Shown piece after piece: positions 25,933-35,205 of a stretch of 64,000 nucleotides of DNA. Each line of letters starts with the position of its first letter. Position 1 is the first letter of the stretch. The notes under the pieces are model-generated. The model searched no databases. It had not been told where the DNA came from and was given only the letters and a program-made list of their open reading frames with translations. The position numbers and the translations under genes are program-made. Origin of the DNA: Cupriavidus basilensis (lineage in GTDB: Bacteria; Pseudomonadota; Gammaproteobacteria; Burkholderiales; Burkholderiaceae); the NCBI RefSeq assembly GCF_000832305.1, contig NZ_CP010536.1:3968001-4032000 (forward strand), in the 5' to 3' direction.

Positions 25933-27050
25933 CCTTGTCTCCTTGCGCCGTCACGCCGCAGCGCCATGCGCAGCAGCAGCACGGCGATGCCGGCGCCGGC
26001 GAGCGTGGCGGACTTGATCAGCAGCGTCCAGTGCAGCGCGCTGTAGTACCAGATAAAGCCGCTGCCGAGCGCGGCGACGGCCAGGCCCAGCCAGGGCAGC
26101 GAGCTGCGGCGCAGCGCCAGGCCGAGCGCGAGCGCCGCGGCGACGACCGCCGGCGCACCGGCAAGCAAGGCGCTGAACAGCGCCGCGCCGACAAGCGCGG
26201 TGCCCCGCACCGCCGGGCTTAGCTGCAGCCGGCTTGCTTCGGCAAGAACAAACGCGGCGAGCACCAGGCCGAACAGCGCGCCGGCCATCCAGTAGTTGCC
26301 GGCGTGGCGCCCGGTGCTGGCCTCGAACAGCAGTGCCTGAGGCTGGCTGAGGCCGGTCACCACCAGGGCTGCGCCCAGTGCGAACAGCAGCGTGGCGTCG
26401 GCAGCCGGCTCGATCCAGTTGTGCAGCCCGGCGGCGCAGAGCCGCCCTTGCGCCAGCACGAAGCCGGTGAGCAGCGTCATGGCCAACGGCGCGAGCCAGC
26501 CCAGCGAGAAGCTCATGGCTTGCCAGACGTGGCGCAGGCCGGGCGTCATGGCCAGGTGGAGCGCCAGAGCCACGCCGGTCCATACGCCCAGCGCGGCCAG
26601 GAAGCGATGGAGCCGGTTGCTGACCAGCACATAGAGCACGGCCTCCAGCAACGCGAGCGCGCCCCAGAAAGCCGCCGATTCGAGCAGGCGGCTACCGCCG
26701 TAGGCCTGGCTCGCGCCGTACACGAGCAGGCCCTGGCCGCTGAGGCTGACGGCCAGCGCGAATTGCTCGAGCGCGGTGGCGGCCGCGCGGCGCCGGTACA
26801 GCACCGCGGCCAGCGCAATCATGGCGGCGCCGCAGAGCGCCATTGCCGTGGCGTTGTCGCGTGCGGCCACAAAGACTGAGCCGAGCAGGAAGGCGAGGAA
26901 GAACACCGCACCGAGCCAGCCCGCGAGGCCCATCAGCAACCTGACCGCCCATGGCGTGCGCCCTTGCGCGGCTTGCGGCTGCCCTTGCACCAGGCCGCGC
27001 GCGGCCAGGTCCTGCCACAACCTTTGTACTACTTGACGGTCGCTGGTCAT
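25929..27050 (-). CDS. DUF4401 membrane protein
   Basis: 373-residue polytopic membrane protein with about ten hydrophobic helices, of the DUF4401 family. The start MTSDRQVVQRLWQDLAARGL gives a short cytoplasmic lead before the first helix at about residue 38. The same frame is open to 27965 but that part is a shadow of the upstream DUF2157 gene. It overlaps both neighbours by four bases. No transport or enzyme motif is visible, and the family's function is unknown. Confidence 0.85.
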   Translation of the reverse strand: MTSDRQVVQRLWQDLAARGLVQGQPQAAQGRTPWAVRLLMGLAGWLGAVFFLAFLLGSVFVAARDNATAMALCGAAMIALAAVLYRRRAAATALEQFALAVSLSGQGLLVYGASQAYGGSRLLESAAFWGALALLEAVLYVLVSNRLHRFLAALGVWTGVALALHLAMTPGLRHVWQAMSFSLGWLAPLAMTLLTGFVLAQGRLCAAGLHNWIEPAADATLLFALGAALVVTGLSQPQALLFEASTGRHAGNYWMAGALFGLVLAAFVLAEASRLQLSPAVRGTALVGAALFSALLAGAPAVVAAALALGLALRRSSLPWLGLAVAALGSGFIWYYSALHWTLLIKSATLAGAGIAVLLLRMALRRDGARRQG

Positions 27051-28102
27051 GCCGGCTCTCCGTTGGGCGCGCCGCTTTGGGCTTGCCCGTGGTGTCGATA
27101 GGCGCGCAGCAGCCAAGCCGCCGCCGCGGCGGACAGGCCGATGGTCAGCAGCCCGAGGATCAGGAAAGCGCCGAACGCGTCCCGGCGGCCCTCCAGCAGC
27201 AGCCGGGCAACCCCGGTCACCAGCAGCACGATGACCGAGAAGCTGGCCAGGCTGAGCGCCACCACATCGAATGCCCGCAGCCGGAACCACGCTAGCAGCC
27301 CGCCCAGCGCGAGCATGGCCACGCCGAACATGGCGGGGTCGAAGCGGTTGTGCAGGATGCTGGCGAGGCCGAGCCAGCCGGCATAGGCACACGCCAGCGT
27401 GGCAAGGATGCGCGCGCCGGCCAGCCCGCGAAAGCCGTCGACCGGCGCCACTGCGCGCAGCGCGAACCACAGCATCAGTTGCACCAGCGTGGCCACCAGC
27501 AACGAGAGCGTGGTGGCGCGTTCGCCGGCCGCCCCAAACAGCAGGTCGAACATGCCGCCCACGCCAAGGCGCACGCTGAGATACCGCAGTAGCGCCACAT
27601 TGGCCAGCACGATCACCACCCACCAGTGCGGCGCCGCGCGCGCGGCCAGCGCCCACGGGATCGCCAGCAGTGCCCACAGGGCAAACAGTTGCCAGGCGTC
27701 GGCGCCAGTCTGATACACCTGCCCGATCACGGCCAGCAACACGCCGGCCACCACCTGGGCGCCGCAGAGCGCCGCCAGCCCCGCCATGTCGGCGGGCGGG
27801 CGCAGCCAGGCGAATCCCGCCAGCAGCGTCAGCGCGCCGGCCAGCAGGCCAAACTTGGCGAACTTGTGCAGGTCCTGCCAGTTGAAGGCAAAGAACACGA
27901 TCACGCCGGCGCACAGCAACGCGGCGCCCAGCATCAGCAACGTGCGATCGAGCCAGGTCCGCCACTGCGCCGCGTCGGGCTCCGTCCCCGGCCAGCCGGC
28001 GGCCACGCCGTCGGCGCCGAGCACGCCCTGCTCACGCCAGTCTGCCAGCGCTTGGCGCGCTGCCCGCCGGTCTTGAAAGCCCTGCGTTGTGGTTGCCTGC
28101 AT
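27047..28102 (-). CDS. DUF2157 membrane protein
   Basis: 351-residue polytopic membrane protein, first gene of the three-gene cassette. The soluble N-terminus (QDRRAARQALADWREQGVL) is the DUF2157 lead, followed by helices starting at about residue 54 (LLMLGAALLCAGVIVFFAFN). I start it at the ATG at 28102; the in-frame extension to 28360 overlaps the promoter region of the divergent nucleosidase gene. Function is unknown. Genes with this domain order are widely found together. Confidence 0.85.
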   Translation of the reverse strand: MQATTTQGFQDRRAARQALADWREQGVLGADGVAAGWPGTEPDAAQWRTWLDRTLLMLGAALLCAGVIVFFAFNWQDLHKFAKFGLLAGALTLLAGFAWLRPPADMAGLAALCGAQVVAGVLLAVIGQVYQTGADAWQLFALWALLAIPWALAARAAPHWWVVIVLANVALLRYLSVRLGVGGMFDLLFGAAGERATTLSLLVATLVQLMLWFALRAVAPVDGFRGLAGARILATLACAYAGWLGLASILHNRFDPAMFGVAMLALGGLLAWFRLRAFDVVALSLASFSVIVLLVTGVARLLLEGRRDAFGAFLILGLLTIGLSAAAAAWLLRAYRHHGQAQSGAPNGEPA

Positions 28103-28259
28103 CGATGCCCCATGTGATGGATACGCCAGCGCACTGTAGCAAAGCCGCCGCCATCTGCGCAGCTTTCCTTGCGTGAGCGGGAACATGCAACAGCGCTGCT
28201 TTGCCGCCCTGTCCCGGCCCGGTATGCTGTGCGTTTCTCCAACTCGGCCACGCCTCGCC

Positions 28260-29027
28260 ATGACCCTTGGTATCCTCGCCGCCATCCACGATGAAGTCGA
28301 CGGCCTGATCGCCGCCATGCGCCATGATGATGCCCGCGCCACCGTGCGGACGATCGGCATGCGCGACTATCACGTTGGCCATCTCTACGGCCAGCGCTGC
28401 GTGCTGGTGCTCGCGCGCATGGGCAAGGTGGCGGCGGCGGCCACCACGGTCACCCTGGTGCGCGAGTTCGGCGTGGATGAGATCGTCTTCACCGGCCTGG
28501 CCGGCGGCATCGGGGCCGAGACGCGGGTCGGGGACGTGGTGGTGGCGGACCGCACGCTGCAGCACGACCTGGACGCGCGGCCGTTTTTTGCCCGGCATGA
28601 GGTCCCGCTGCTGGATCGCGCTGAATTCCCCACCGACCCGGCACTTACCGCCGCGCTGCGCGATGCCGTGGCAGGCTACCTGCGGGATGATCTGCCGACC
28701 TCCGTCCCGGCCGGCGTGCTGGCGCGCTTTGGGGTGAGTGCGCCCAGGCTGCATGTGGGGATGATCGCCAGCGGCGACCAGTTCATCGGCGCACCCGCCG
28801 CCGCGGCCGAGTTGCGCGAGCGCTTGCCCGGCGTGCTGGCGGTGGAAATGGAAGGCGCCGCGGTGGCGCAGGTTTGCCATGAGTATGGCGTGCGGCATGC
28901 GGTGATGCGCACGCTATCGGATCGGGCCGACGATACCGCGCACGTGGATTTTGCGGCGTTCCTGACCGACGTGGCCAGCCATTATTCGAGCGGGGTTTTG
29001 AGGCGATTTCTGGAGCAGCGCGGGTAA
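28260..29027 (+). CDS. mtnN: 5'-methylthioadenosine/S-adenosylhomocysteine nucleosidase
   Basis: 255-residue nucleosidase that splits MTA and SAH and so drains by-products of methylation and polyamine synthesis. Readable key parts are the N-terminal LGILAAIHDEVDGL, the VFTGLAGGIGAETRVGDVVV strand-loop, the ribose-binding VEMEGAAVAQVC and the catalytic aspartate in RTLSDRADD. The ATG at 28260 gives the family start; an earlier in-frame codon at 28173 is in the divergent promoter region. It is slightly longer than the 230 residues usual for E. coli Pfs. Regulation is not visible. Confidence 0.9.
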   Translation: MTLGILAAIHDEVDGLIAAMRHDDARATVRTIGMRDYHVGHLYGQRCVLVLARMGKVAAAATTVTLVREFGVDEIVFTGLAGGIGAETRVGDVVVADRTLQHDLDARPFFARHEVPLLDRAEFPTDPALTAALRDAVAGYLRDDLPTSVPAGVLARFGVSAPRLHVGMIASGDQFIGAPAAAAELRERLPGVLAVEMEGAAVAQVCHEYGVRHAVMRTLSDRADDTAHVDFAAFLTDVASHYSSGVLRRFLEQRG

Positions 29028-29095
29028 CCGGGCTAAAGCGGCGTTGGCGTGAATTAAGGATTCGGGATTCGAGATTGGACGGCAGTCATTCAATC

Positions 29096-29332
29096 TCACC
29101 GCCCCCTGGCCACACCCCCGACGCCAACCAGCACGGCCGCGCCCAGGATGGCCGCGAACCAGCCCGCCATCTGCCCGTCGACAAACCAGTGCAGCCCACG
29201 GCCGCCGTAAAACGCGGCCAGCGCGCCCATTGCGCCGAACACCGCCGCCGCAAGCAGGCTGACCCGGCCCACGGGGTGCAGCCACCGCGCCGCCAGCCCA
29301 GCCAACACCCCTACCGCCAGCGTACCCAACAT
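29096..29332 (-). CDS. Small GlsB/YeaQ-like membrane protein
   Basis: 78 residues with three hydrophobic segments (TLAVGVLAGLAARWL, LLAAAVFGAMGALAAF and AAILGAAVLVGVGG). Pattern and length resemble the GlsB/YeaQ/YmgE (transglycosylase-associated) proteins, small stress-linked membrane proteins. The ATG at 29332 is preceded by GGGAGAAAG. Family assignment is tentative because such short hydrophobic proteins give weak similarity. It is convergent with mtnN and divergent from hemA. Confidence 0.55.
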   Translation of the reverse strand: MLGTLAVGVLAGLAARWLHPVGRVSLLAAAVFGAMGALAAFYGGRGLHWFVDGQMAGWFAAILGAAVLVGVGGVARGR

Positions 29333-29450
29333 CACTTTCTCCCAGATTCCAGAATATGGCGCGCCGCCCGGGGAGTCCCGCCGGTCGCCACGCGTGGCCG
29401 CAACAATACGGTAAACCCGACCGCGCTCGGGCAAGATCCGCGCCGGGCGC

Positions 29451-29456
29451 TATAAT
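29451..29456 (+). promoter_or_regulatory. Consensus -10 box of the hemA promoter
   Basis: A perfect TATAAT about 130 bases before hemA, after GC-rich sequence. No good -35 hexamer lies 16-18 bases upstream (the best is near GCAAGA), so only the -10 element is claimed. Confidence 0.5.
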
Positions 29457-29585
29457 GTAGCCCGGTTCGGCGGCGCTTTGCGCCGGAATCCGCGCTTGAA
29501 TTCATGCCCGGATTGCACCTGACTCCCGCGCTGCAGCCTGCAAAGCCGCCGCCCGGAGCCCGGCCAGAGAGACATGCTCCCCACC

Positions 29586-30890
29586 ATGCAACTGCTCGCG
29601 ATCGGTATCAATCACACCACGGCGCCCGTCTCGCTGCGCGAGCGAGTGGCGTTTCCGCTTGAGCAGATTAAACCCGCCCTGGGCGCCTTGCGCACCCACC
29701 TGGCGGGCAAGAATGGCACCGAAGCCGCCATCCTTTCCACTTGCAACCGCACCGAGATTTATTGCGCCACCGATGTGCTGCTGTCGGGTTCGGAGGGCTT
29801 CGAGCACACGCTGCGCTGGCTGGCGCAGCACCATAACGTGCCGGCCGGCGAACTCGCTCCCCACCTGTACTCGTTGCCGCAGTCCGAAGCCGTACGCCAT
29901 GCGTTCCGGGTGGCCAGCGGGCTGGACTCGATGGTGCTGGGCGAAACCCAGATCCTGGGCCAGTTGAAGGATGCGGTGCGCACCGCCGGTGAAGCCGGCG
30001 CGCTGGGCACCTACCTGAACCAGTTGTTCCAGCGCACGTTCGCGGTGGCCAAGGAAGTCCGCGGCCAGACCGAGATCGGCGCGCATTCGGTATCCATGGC
30101 CGCTGCCGCGGTGCGCCTGGCCCAGCGGATTTTTGAAAGCGTCTCGACCCAGCGCGTGCTGTTCATCGGCGCGGGCGAGATGATCGAGCTGTGCGCCACG
30201 CACTTCGCGGCGCAAACGCCGCGCCAGATCGTGGTGGCCAACCGCACTGTGGAGCGTGGCGAGCGGCTGGCCGAGCAACTCGCCGGCCAGGGCCTGACCA
30301 CCGAGGCCATCCGCCTGTCGGAGCTCGGCGCGCGCCTGCATGAGTTCGACATCGTGGTGTCGTGCACCGCCAGCTCCCTGCCCATCATCGGGCTGGGCGC
30401 GGTGGAGCGCGCCGTCAAGCTGCGCCGCCACCGCCCCATCATGATGGTGGACCTGGCCGTGCCGCGCGACGTGGAGCCCGAAGTCGCGCGCCTGGACGAC
30501 GTCTTCCTGTACACCGTGGACGACCTCGGCGCCATCGTGCGCGAGGGCAATGCCATGCGCCAGGCTGCCGTGGCGCAGGCGGAAGCCATCATCGAAAGCC
30601 GCGTGCAGAATTTCATGCACTGGCTGGAAACCCGCAGCGTGGTGCCTGTCATCCGCGAACTGCAGGTGCAGGGCGAGGCCATGCGCCAGGCTGAGCTGGA
30701 GCGCGCGCGCCGCATGCTGGCGCGCGGCGACGACCCGCAAGCCGTGCTCGAAGCCCTGTCCGGCGCGCTCACCCGCAAATTCCTGCACGGCCCGACCCAC
30801 GCCCTGAACCACACCCAGGGCGAGGACCGCGAGACCTTGCTGCGCCTGGTGCCGGGCTTGTTCCGCCACAGCAGCCACTCCGAGCGCTAG
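29586..30890 (+). CDS. hemA: Glutamyl-tRNA reductase
   Basis: NADPH-dependent enzyme that makes glutamate-1-semialdehyde, the first committed step of C5 haem synthesis. It is 434 residues from [15 protein letters not shown]. The nucleophilic cysteine is at residue 53 in STCNRTEI. The NADPH domain begins [17 protein letters not shown], and the C-terminal dimerisation helices are complete. An ATG four codons earlier (29574) has the closer purine-rich site (AGAGAGAC), so either start is possible; I keep the usual family start. The gene is followed by prfA, a common order in betaproteobacteria and gammaproteobacteria. Confidence 0.95.
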   Translation: MQLLAIGINHTTAPVSLRERVAFPLEQIKPALGALRTHLAGKNGTEAAILSTCNRTEIYCATDVLLSGSEGFEHTLRWLAQHHNVPAGELAPHLYSLPQSEAVRHAFRVASGLDSMVLGETQILGQLKDAVRTAGEAGALGTYLNQLFQRTFAVAKEVRGQTEIGAHSVSMAAAAVRLAQRIFESVSTQRVLFIGAGEMIELCATHFAAQTPRQIVVANRTVERGERLAEQLAGQGLTTEAIRLSELGARLHEFDIVVSCTASSLPIIGLGAVERAVKLRRHRPIMMVDLAVPRDVEPEVARLDDVFLYTVDDLGAIVREGNAMRQAAVAQAEAIIESRVQNFMHWLETRSVVPVIRELQVQGEAMRQAELERARRMLARGDDPQAVLEALSGALTRKFLHGPTHALNHTQGEDRETLLRLVPGLFRHSSHSER

Positions 30891-31037
30891 CCGCGCTCGC
30901 CTCAGCCGTGCGTGTCCTGCGCGCGGCCAGCTTTGCGTTGCCTCAGGCCATTGGCCATTGGCCCGCACGCATCCCGGCAGCAACATCCGTCTCCACCCGT
31001 TTCACCGCGCCGTTTCACCGCGCCCCTTCGGACCCCC

Positions 31038-32120
31038 ATGAAAGCCAGCATGCTTGCCAAGCTCGACCAATTGTCCGAGCGACTCGACGAAGTCAACGCC
31101 CTGCTTGCGCGCGAAGATGCCACCGCCAAGATCGACCAGTACCGCAAGCTCACGCGCGAACACGCCGAGCTGACGCCAGTGGCCGAGCAGTATGCGCAGT
31201 ACTGCCAAGCACAGGAGGACCTGTCCACCGCGCAAGCGCTGCTGGACGATCCCGAGATGAAGGAGTTCGCGGCTGATGAGATCACCACGGCCCGCGAGCG
31301 GCTGGAAACGCTGGAAGGCAGCCTGCAGAAATTGCTGCTGCCCAAGGATCCCAACGACGACCGCAACCTGCTGCTGGAAATCCGCGCAGGTGCCGGCGGC
31401 GAGGAAAGCGCGCTGTTCGCCGCCAATTTGCTGCGGATGTACACGCGCTACGCCGAGCGCCAGCGCTGGCAGGTGGAGGTGATGAGCGAATCGGCGTCCG
31501 ACCTGGGCGGCTACAAGGAAGTGATCATCCGGATCGCCGGAGATGCGGCCTTCTCCCGGCTGAAGTTCGAATCCGGCGGCCATCGCGTGCAGCGCGTGCC
31601 AGCCACCGAGGCCCAGGGGCGCATCCACACTTCGGCCTGCACGGTGGCAGTCATGCCCGAGGCCGACGAGGTGACCGAGGTGGAAATCAATCCGGCGGAC
31701 CTGCGCGTGGATACCTTCCGCGCCTCCGGCGCTGGCGGCCAGCACGTGAACAAGACCGACTCGGCCGTGCGCCTGACCCACCTACCCACCGGCATTGTGG
31801 TGGAGTGCCAGGACGACCGCAGCCAGCATCGCAACAAGGACAAGGCCATGAAGGTCCTGGCGGCCCGGCTGATGGACGCGAAGCTGCGCGCGGCTCAGGC
31901 GAAAGAAGCCAGCACCCGGCGCAACCTGATCGGCACCGGCGACAGAAGTGATCGTATCCGCACCTATAATTTCCCGCAGGGGCGCGTGACGGATCACCGC
32001 ATCAACCTGACGCTCTACAAGATCGACATGATCATGGACGGCGATCTCGACGAGCTCCTGTCCGCCTTGTCCGCGGAACACCAGGCGGACCAACTGGCGG
32101 CGCTGGGCGAAGGGCATTAA
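31038..32120 (+). CDS. prfA: Peptide chain release factor 1
   Basis: Recognises UAA and UAG stop codons and triggers peptide release. It is 360 residues, the usual length. The stop-codon recognition motif PAT is at residues 188-190 and the catalytic GGQ at 233-235, whose glutamine would be methylated by PrmC, encoded 0.7 kb downstream. The ATG at 31038 ([12 protein letters not shown]) matches the family; longer in-frame codons to 30912 are not protein-like. Confidence 0.97.
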   Translation: MKASMLAKLDQLSERLDEVNALLAREDATAKIDQYRKLTREHAELTPVAEQYAQYCQAQEDLSTAQALLDDPEMKEFAADEITTARERLETLEGSLQKLLLPKDPNDDRNLLLEIRAGAGGEESALFAANLLRMYTRYAERQRWQVEVMSESASDLGGYKEVIIRIAGDAAFSRLKFESGGHRVQRVPATEAQGRIHTSACTVAVMPEADEVTEVEINPADLRVDTFRASGAGGQHVNKTDSAVRLTHLPTGIVVECQDDRSQHRNKDKAMKVLAARLMDAKLRAAQAKEASTRRNLIGTGDRSDRIRTYNFPQGRVTDHRINLTLYKIDMIMDGDLDELLSALSAEHQADQLAALGEGH

Positions 32121-32343
32121 TCGCTTGGCAGTAGCAGGTTATTGCGACGAATTACCGCTCACTAAGGCAGTTTTTTGGATCGCCCTGCATAAATCGCGAT
32201 TTTCGAAGGAAAACCTTTGTATCTGTTGTAAATGCTTGCAACAGCACTGGCGCGCCATTCTTCGCTGCCTATAATCGATCCGACCAAGCCGCCATACAGA
32301 GGTCGGCGTGTCGCCACTCGAAAACGGACAAAAGGACGAAATC

Positions 32344-32670
32344 ATGAAGAAATTGCTCGCGCTGTTGATGATCACCGCCGCCATGGCTGCCTGCAGCAAG
32401 AAGGAAGAAGCCCCCGCCACGCCGAGCGCCGACAGCGCCATGCAAAGCGCCGCTGACTCCGCCAAGGCCGCCGCCAGCGACGCCGCATCCGCCGCCAGCA
32501 ATGCCGCCGATGCTGCCAAGGCCGCTGCCAGCAGCGCGGCTTCCGATGTTTCCGCTGCCGCCGAAAAGGCCAAGGTCGACGCCGGCAATGCCATGGAAAA
32601 GGCTAAGGACGCCGCCAAGGATGCTGTCAACGCCGGCGCGGACAAGGCCAAGGACGCCGTCAACAAGTAA
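32344..32670 (+). CDS. Alanine/lysine-rich lipoprotein
   Basis: 108 residues. A lipoprotein signal (KKLLALLMITAAMAACSKK) gives a lipobox AMAAC with the acylated cysteine at residue 17. The mature part is almost only Ala, Lys, Asp and Ser in heptad-like order (DAASAASNAADAAKAAASSA), so it should be a long amphipathic helix or coiled coil, similar in style to Lpp-type or LEA-like proteins. It lies between prfA and prmC and ends just before a strong terminator. A possible -10 (TATAAT, 32270-32275) is upstream. Function is unknown. Confidence 0.8.
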   Translation: MKKLLALLMITAAMAACSKKEEAPATPSADSAMQSAADSAKAAASDAASAASNAADAAKAAASSAASDVSAAAEKAKVDAGNAMEKAKDAAKDAVNAGADKAKDAVNK

Positions 32671-32745
32671 TCCGCACGCCACGGCGGCAAGACACTGGCG
32701 CATCGCGCGCCCAGGCACCGCCGCCCAGGCAAGCGCGTTACACTG

Positions 32746-32787
32746 CAAACCCCGTCAGGGCACCTCCCGACGGGGTTTTGTTTTTTT
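32746..32787 (+). terminator. Rho-independent terminator before prmC
   Basis: AACCCCGTC pairs with GACGGGGTT across a short loop, followed by TTTTG and seven Ts. It ends transcription of the lipoprotein gene 70-110 bases after its stop, and lies 10 bases before the prmC start region. Confidence 0.85.
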
Positions 32788-32796
32788 GCCCTCTCC

Positions 32797-33714
32797 ATGC
32801 CCAGCATCATGTCCACCGCCACGTCCCCCAGCCCCAATGCCGCCACGCCGGTCTCACTGCCTGAGACGGCCACGGTACGCGACGCCCTGGCCGTGGCTGC
32901 GGCGGCCGGCTTGCCAGCGCTGGAGGCGCGCCTGTTGATCAGCCATGTCACCGGGCTCACCCGCACCCAGCTGATCACGCGCGACGGCGAAACGCTTGCC
33001 CCGGCCCAGCGCGAGAGCGTGGCCGCCTTGCTCGGGCGCCGCCTGGGCGGCGAACCGGTGGCCTACTTGCTGGGGGAGCGGGAATTCTTCGGGCGCGCCT
33101 TCCGCGTGACCCCGGATGTGCTGATTCCGCGCCCGGACACCGAAATCGCCGTGGAAGCGGCCCTGAAGCTGCTGGCGCCGCTAGCTGTCCCCCGGGTGCT
33201 CGACATGGGCACCGGCTCCGGCGCACTGGCCGTCACGCTGGCCTGCGAACGGCCCGACGCCGAGGTCTGGGCGACCGATATCTCGCCCGGCGCGCTGCAG
33301 GTGGCGCAAGACAACGCGCGCGCCCTGGGCGCCGGCAATGTGCGCTTTCTGGCCTCCGACTGGTACGCCGCGCTGCCCGCTGGCCTGCGCTTCGACCTGA
33401 TCGTGAGCAATCCGCCCTATATCGCCGCCGCGGACCCGCACCTGGGCCAGGGCGACCTGCGCTTCGAGCCGATCGATGCGCTGACCGATCATGGCGATGG
33501 CTTGTCGGACCTGGGGGCAATCGTGGCCGGGGCCGCCGCGCGCCTGCATGCGGGCGGCTGGCTGCTGATGGAACACGGCTACGACCAGGGCCAGGCTGCC
33601 CGCGACCTGCTGGCCGCCGCCGGCATGGCCGAGATCTTTACCGCGCGCGACCTGGCCGGCCATGAACGCTGCAGCGCGGCTCGCCTGCCAGCGCAGGCCG
33701 GGACGGCCGCCTGA
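32797..33714 (+). CDS. prmC: Peptide chain release factor N5-glutamine methyltransferase
   Basis: SAM-dependent enzyme that methylates the glutamine of the GGQ motif in release factors. About 305 residues. The SAM motif is VLDMGTGSGALAVTLA and the catalytic NPPY is encoded at 33409-33420 (LIVSNPPYIAA). An N-terminal helical domain precedes these, as in E. coli PrmC. Starts at 32797 and 32809 are both in frame and I cannot separate them. The gene belongs to the prfA-prmC-grxD-ubiX run. Confidence 0.95.
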   Translation: MPSIMSTATSPSPNAATPVSLPETATVRDALAVAAAAGLPALEARLLISHVTGLTRTQLITRDGETLAPAQRESVAALLGRRLGGEPVAYLLGEREFFGRAFRVTPDVLIPRPDTEIAVEAALKLLAPLAVPRVLDMGTGSGALAVTLACERPDAEVWATDISPGALQVAQDNARALGAGNVRFLASDWYAALPAGLRFDLIVSNPPYIAAADPHLGQGDLRFEPIDALTDHGDGLSDLGAIVAGAAARLHAGGWLLMEHGYDQGQAARDLLAAAGMAEIFTARDLAGHERCSAARLPAQAGTAA

Positions 33715-33758
33715 AGCCGGCAGCCGATTCCGGTAAAATCAAATACTTGATTGCATCA

Positions 33759-33784
33759 AGGCGCGCGCATCACGCGCGCCTTTC
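33759..33784. terminator. Hairpin between prmC and grxD
   Basis: AAGGCGCGCG pairs with CGCGCGCCTT around a short loop and is followed by only three Ts. It may be a weak terminator or an mRNA processing hairpin in front of grxD. Confidence 0.5.
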
Positions 33785-33844
33785 CGATTTCCCGACAGCG
33801 GCGCTGGCCAGTGCCTGCACCGCGAGCAACTGAAAAGAGACATC

Positions 33845-34156
33845 ATGAGTGACGTGCAGCAAAAGATCGACCAGATCGTCAAGGGCAGCCCGGTGGTCCT
33901 GTTCATGAAGGGCACCGCCCAATTCCCGATGTGCGGCTTCTCCGGCCGTGCCATCCAGATCCTGAAGGCCTGCGGCGTCGACGCACCGACCACGGTCAAT
34001 GTGCTGGAAGACGACGGCATCCGCCAAGGCATCAAGACCTACGCCAACTGGCCGACCATTCCGCAGCTCTACGTGAACGGCGAGTTCGTCGGCGGCTCGG
34101 ACATCATGATGGAGATGTACCAGAACGGCGAACTGCAATCGCTGCTCAAGCCCTGA
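33845..34156 (+). CDS. grxD: Monothiol glutaredoxin, Grx4 family
   Basis: 103 residues, the normal length. The active site CGFS starts at residue 30 (KGTAQFPMCGFSGRAIQIL) and the glutathione-binding cis-Pro region is WPTIPQLYVNGEFVGGSDI. Grx4 proteins bind a glutathione-ligated [2Fe-2S] cluster with a partner subunit or BolA and hand over clusters. A clear AAAGAGA site precedes the ATG. ubiX starts seven bases after its stop, so co-transcription is likely. Confidence 0.95.
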   Translation: MSDVQQKIDQIVKGSPVVLFMKGTAQFPMCGFSGRAIQILKACGVDAPTTVNVLEDDGIRQGIKTYANWPTIPQLYVNGEFVGGSDIMMEMYQNGELQSLLKP

Positions 34157-34163
34157 GCGCGAC

Positions 34164-34772
34164 ATGACCGCAGCGGGCGCAGCGGGTGAAGGCAAGCCGC
34201 GGCGCATCGTCGTCGCGATCACCGGCGCCACCGGCGCGGTCTATGGGGTCCGCCTGGTGCAGATACTGGGCGCCGCGCCCGGCGTGGAGGCCCATCTGCT
34301 GATCTCGGCGGCGGGCGTGATGAACCTGCAGCACGAACTCGACATCAGCAAGGCCGAGGTGGAAGCCTTTGCCCAGGTGGTCCACAACGTGCGCGATATC
34401 GGCGCCACCATTGCCAGCGGCTCGTTTGCCGCCCATGCGATGGTGGTGGCGCCCTGCTCCATGCGCACGCTCGCGGCCGTGGCGCATGGCCTGTCCGACA
34501 ATCTCATCACCCGCGCCGCGGATGTCACGCTCAAGGAGCGCCGCAAGCTGGTGCTGATGGTGCGCGAAACGCCGTTGAACCTCGCGCACCTGCGCAACAT
34601 GACCGCCGTCACCGAGATGGGCGGCATTATCTTTCCCCCGGTACCCGGCTTCTACCAGAAGCCGCAGAGCGTGGCGGAACTGGTCGACCATACGGTTGGC
34701 CGCGTGCTGGACCTGATCGACGTGCCGCAAACGCTGGCGCCGAGCTGGGCCGGGCTCAACGGCCAGGCCTGA
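34164..34772 (+). CDS. ubiX: Flavin prenyltransferase UbiX
   Basis: 202-residue enzyme that joins a dimethylallyl group to FMN, making the prenylated flavin cofactor of the decarboxylase UbiD. Readable features are the flavin-binding start RIVVAITGATGAVYGVRLVQ, the ASGSFAAHAMVVAPCSMRTL loop and the LKERRKLVLMVRETPLNLAH region. It supports ubiquinone synthesis and any UbiD-like decarboxylase in the cell; ubiD is not in this window. It is the last gene of the block and is convergent with the small lipoprotein gene. Confidence 0.95.
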   Translation: MTAAGAAGEGKPRRIVVAITGATGAVYGVRLVQILGAAPGVEAHLLISAAGVMNLQHELDISKAEVEAFAQVVHNVRDIGATIASGSFAAHAMVVAPCSMRTLAAVAHGLSDNLITRAADVTLKERRKLVLMVRETPLNLAHLRNMTAVTEMGGIIFPPVPGFYQKPQSVAELVDHTVGRVLDLIDVPQTLAPSWAGLNGQA

Positions 34773-34826
34773 CACGCGCGTTTTACGTCGTCCTAGCCCG
34801 TGCTATCCCGCACTGCCGCTATCGCT

Positions 34827-35054
34827 TCAATGCCAGTAGCGATAGCGGCGGCCGCCGTAGTAGCCGCCGCGATAGCCATAGTAGCCACCATAAAACCCGG
34901 GGGCCACCACCACCGGCGGCGCAGCGTAGACCGGCGCCGGCGCCACTGCGACCTCACCGCCCCCATAGCCATAGCCGGGATAAGCCGGGTAGACCGCACA
35001 ACCGCCAAGCATGGCGGCGCCAACCATCGCGAGTCCCATCATCAACGTTCTCAT
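34827..35054 (-). CDS. Small Gly/Tyr-rich lipoprotein
   Basis: 75 residues with a lipoprotein signal ending in LGGC (cysteine at about residue 19). The mature part is dominated by Gly, Tyr, Pro and Ala (YPAYPGYGYGGG, YYGYRGGYYGGRR). Such small envelope proteins are common in Burkholderiales and have no assigned reaction. It stands alone between convergent ubiX and the lysine locus. Confidence 0.75.
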   Translation of the reverse strand: MRTLMMGLAMVGAAMLGGCAVYPAYPGYGYGGGEVAVAPAPVYAAPPVVVAPGFYGGYYGYRGGYYGGRRYRYWH

Positions 35055-35205
35055 CTCATCGTCCTTGTGCCTTGTTTAGCCTTGGTTTAGCCATAAGAAC
35101 GTTATACGGGGCGGTTTGGTAATACAGGGTCAACCTGCTGTAACCCTTGTTACGAATCGCAACGTTTGGATGAACGTAAAGGCCACAGGTCTCGAACATC
35201 AAACC

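Noticed and set aside
25929..27965. 678-codon version of the DUF4401 gene
   Set aside because: The first 305 codons lie out of frame inside the DUF2157 gene; the four-base overlap start at 27050 is far more likely.
32236..32275. Full sigma70 promoter for the lipoprotein gene
   Set aside because: TATAAT at 32270 is good but the nearest TTGCAA is 28 bases upstream, so only a possible -10 remains.
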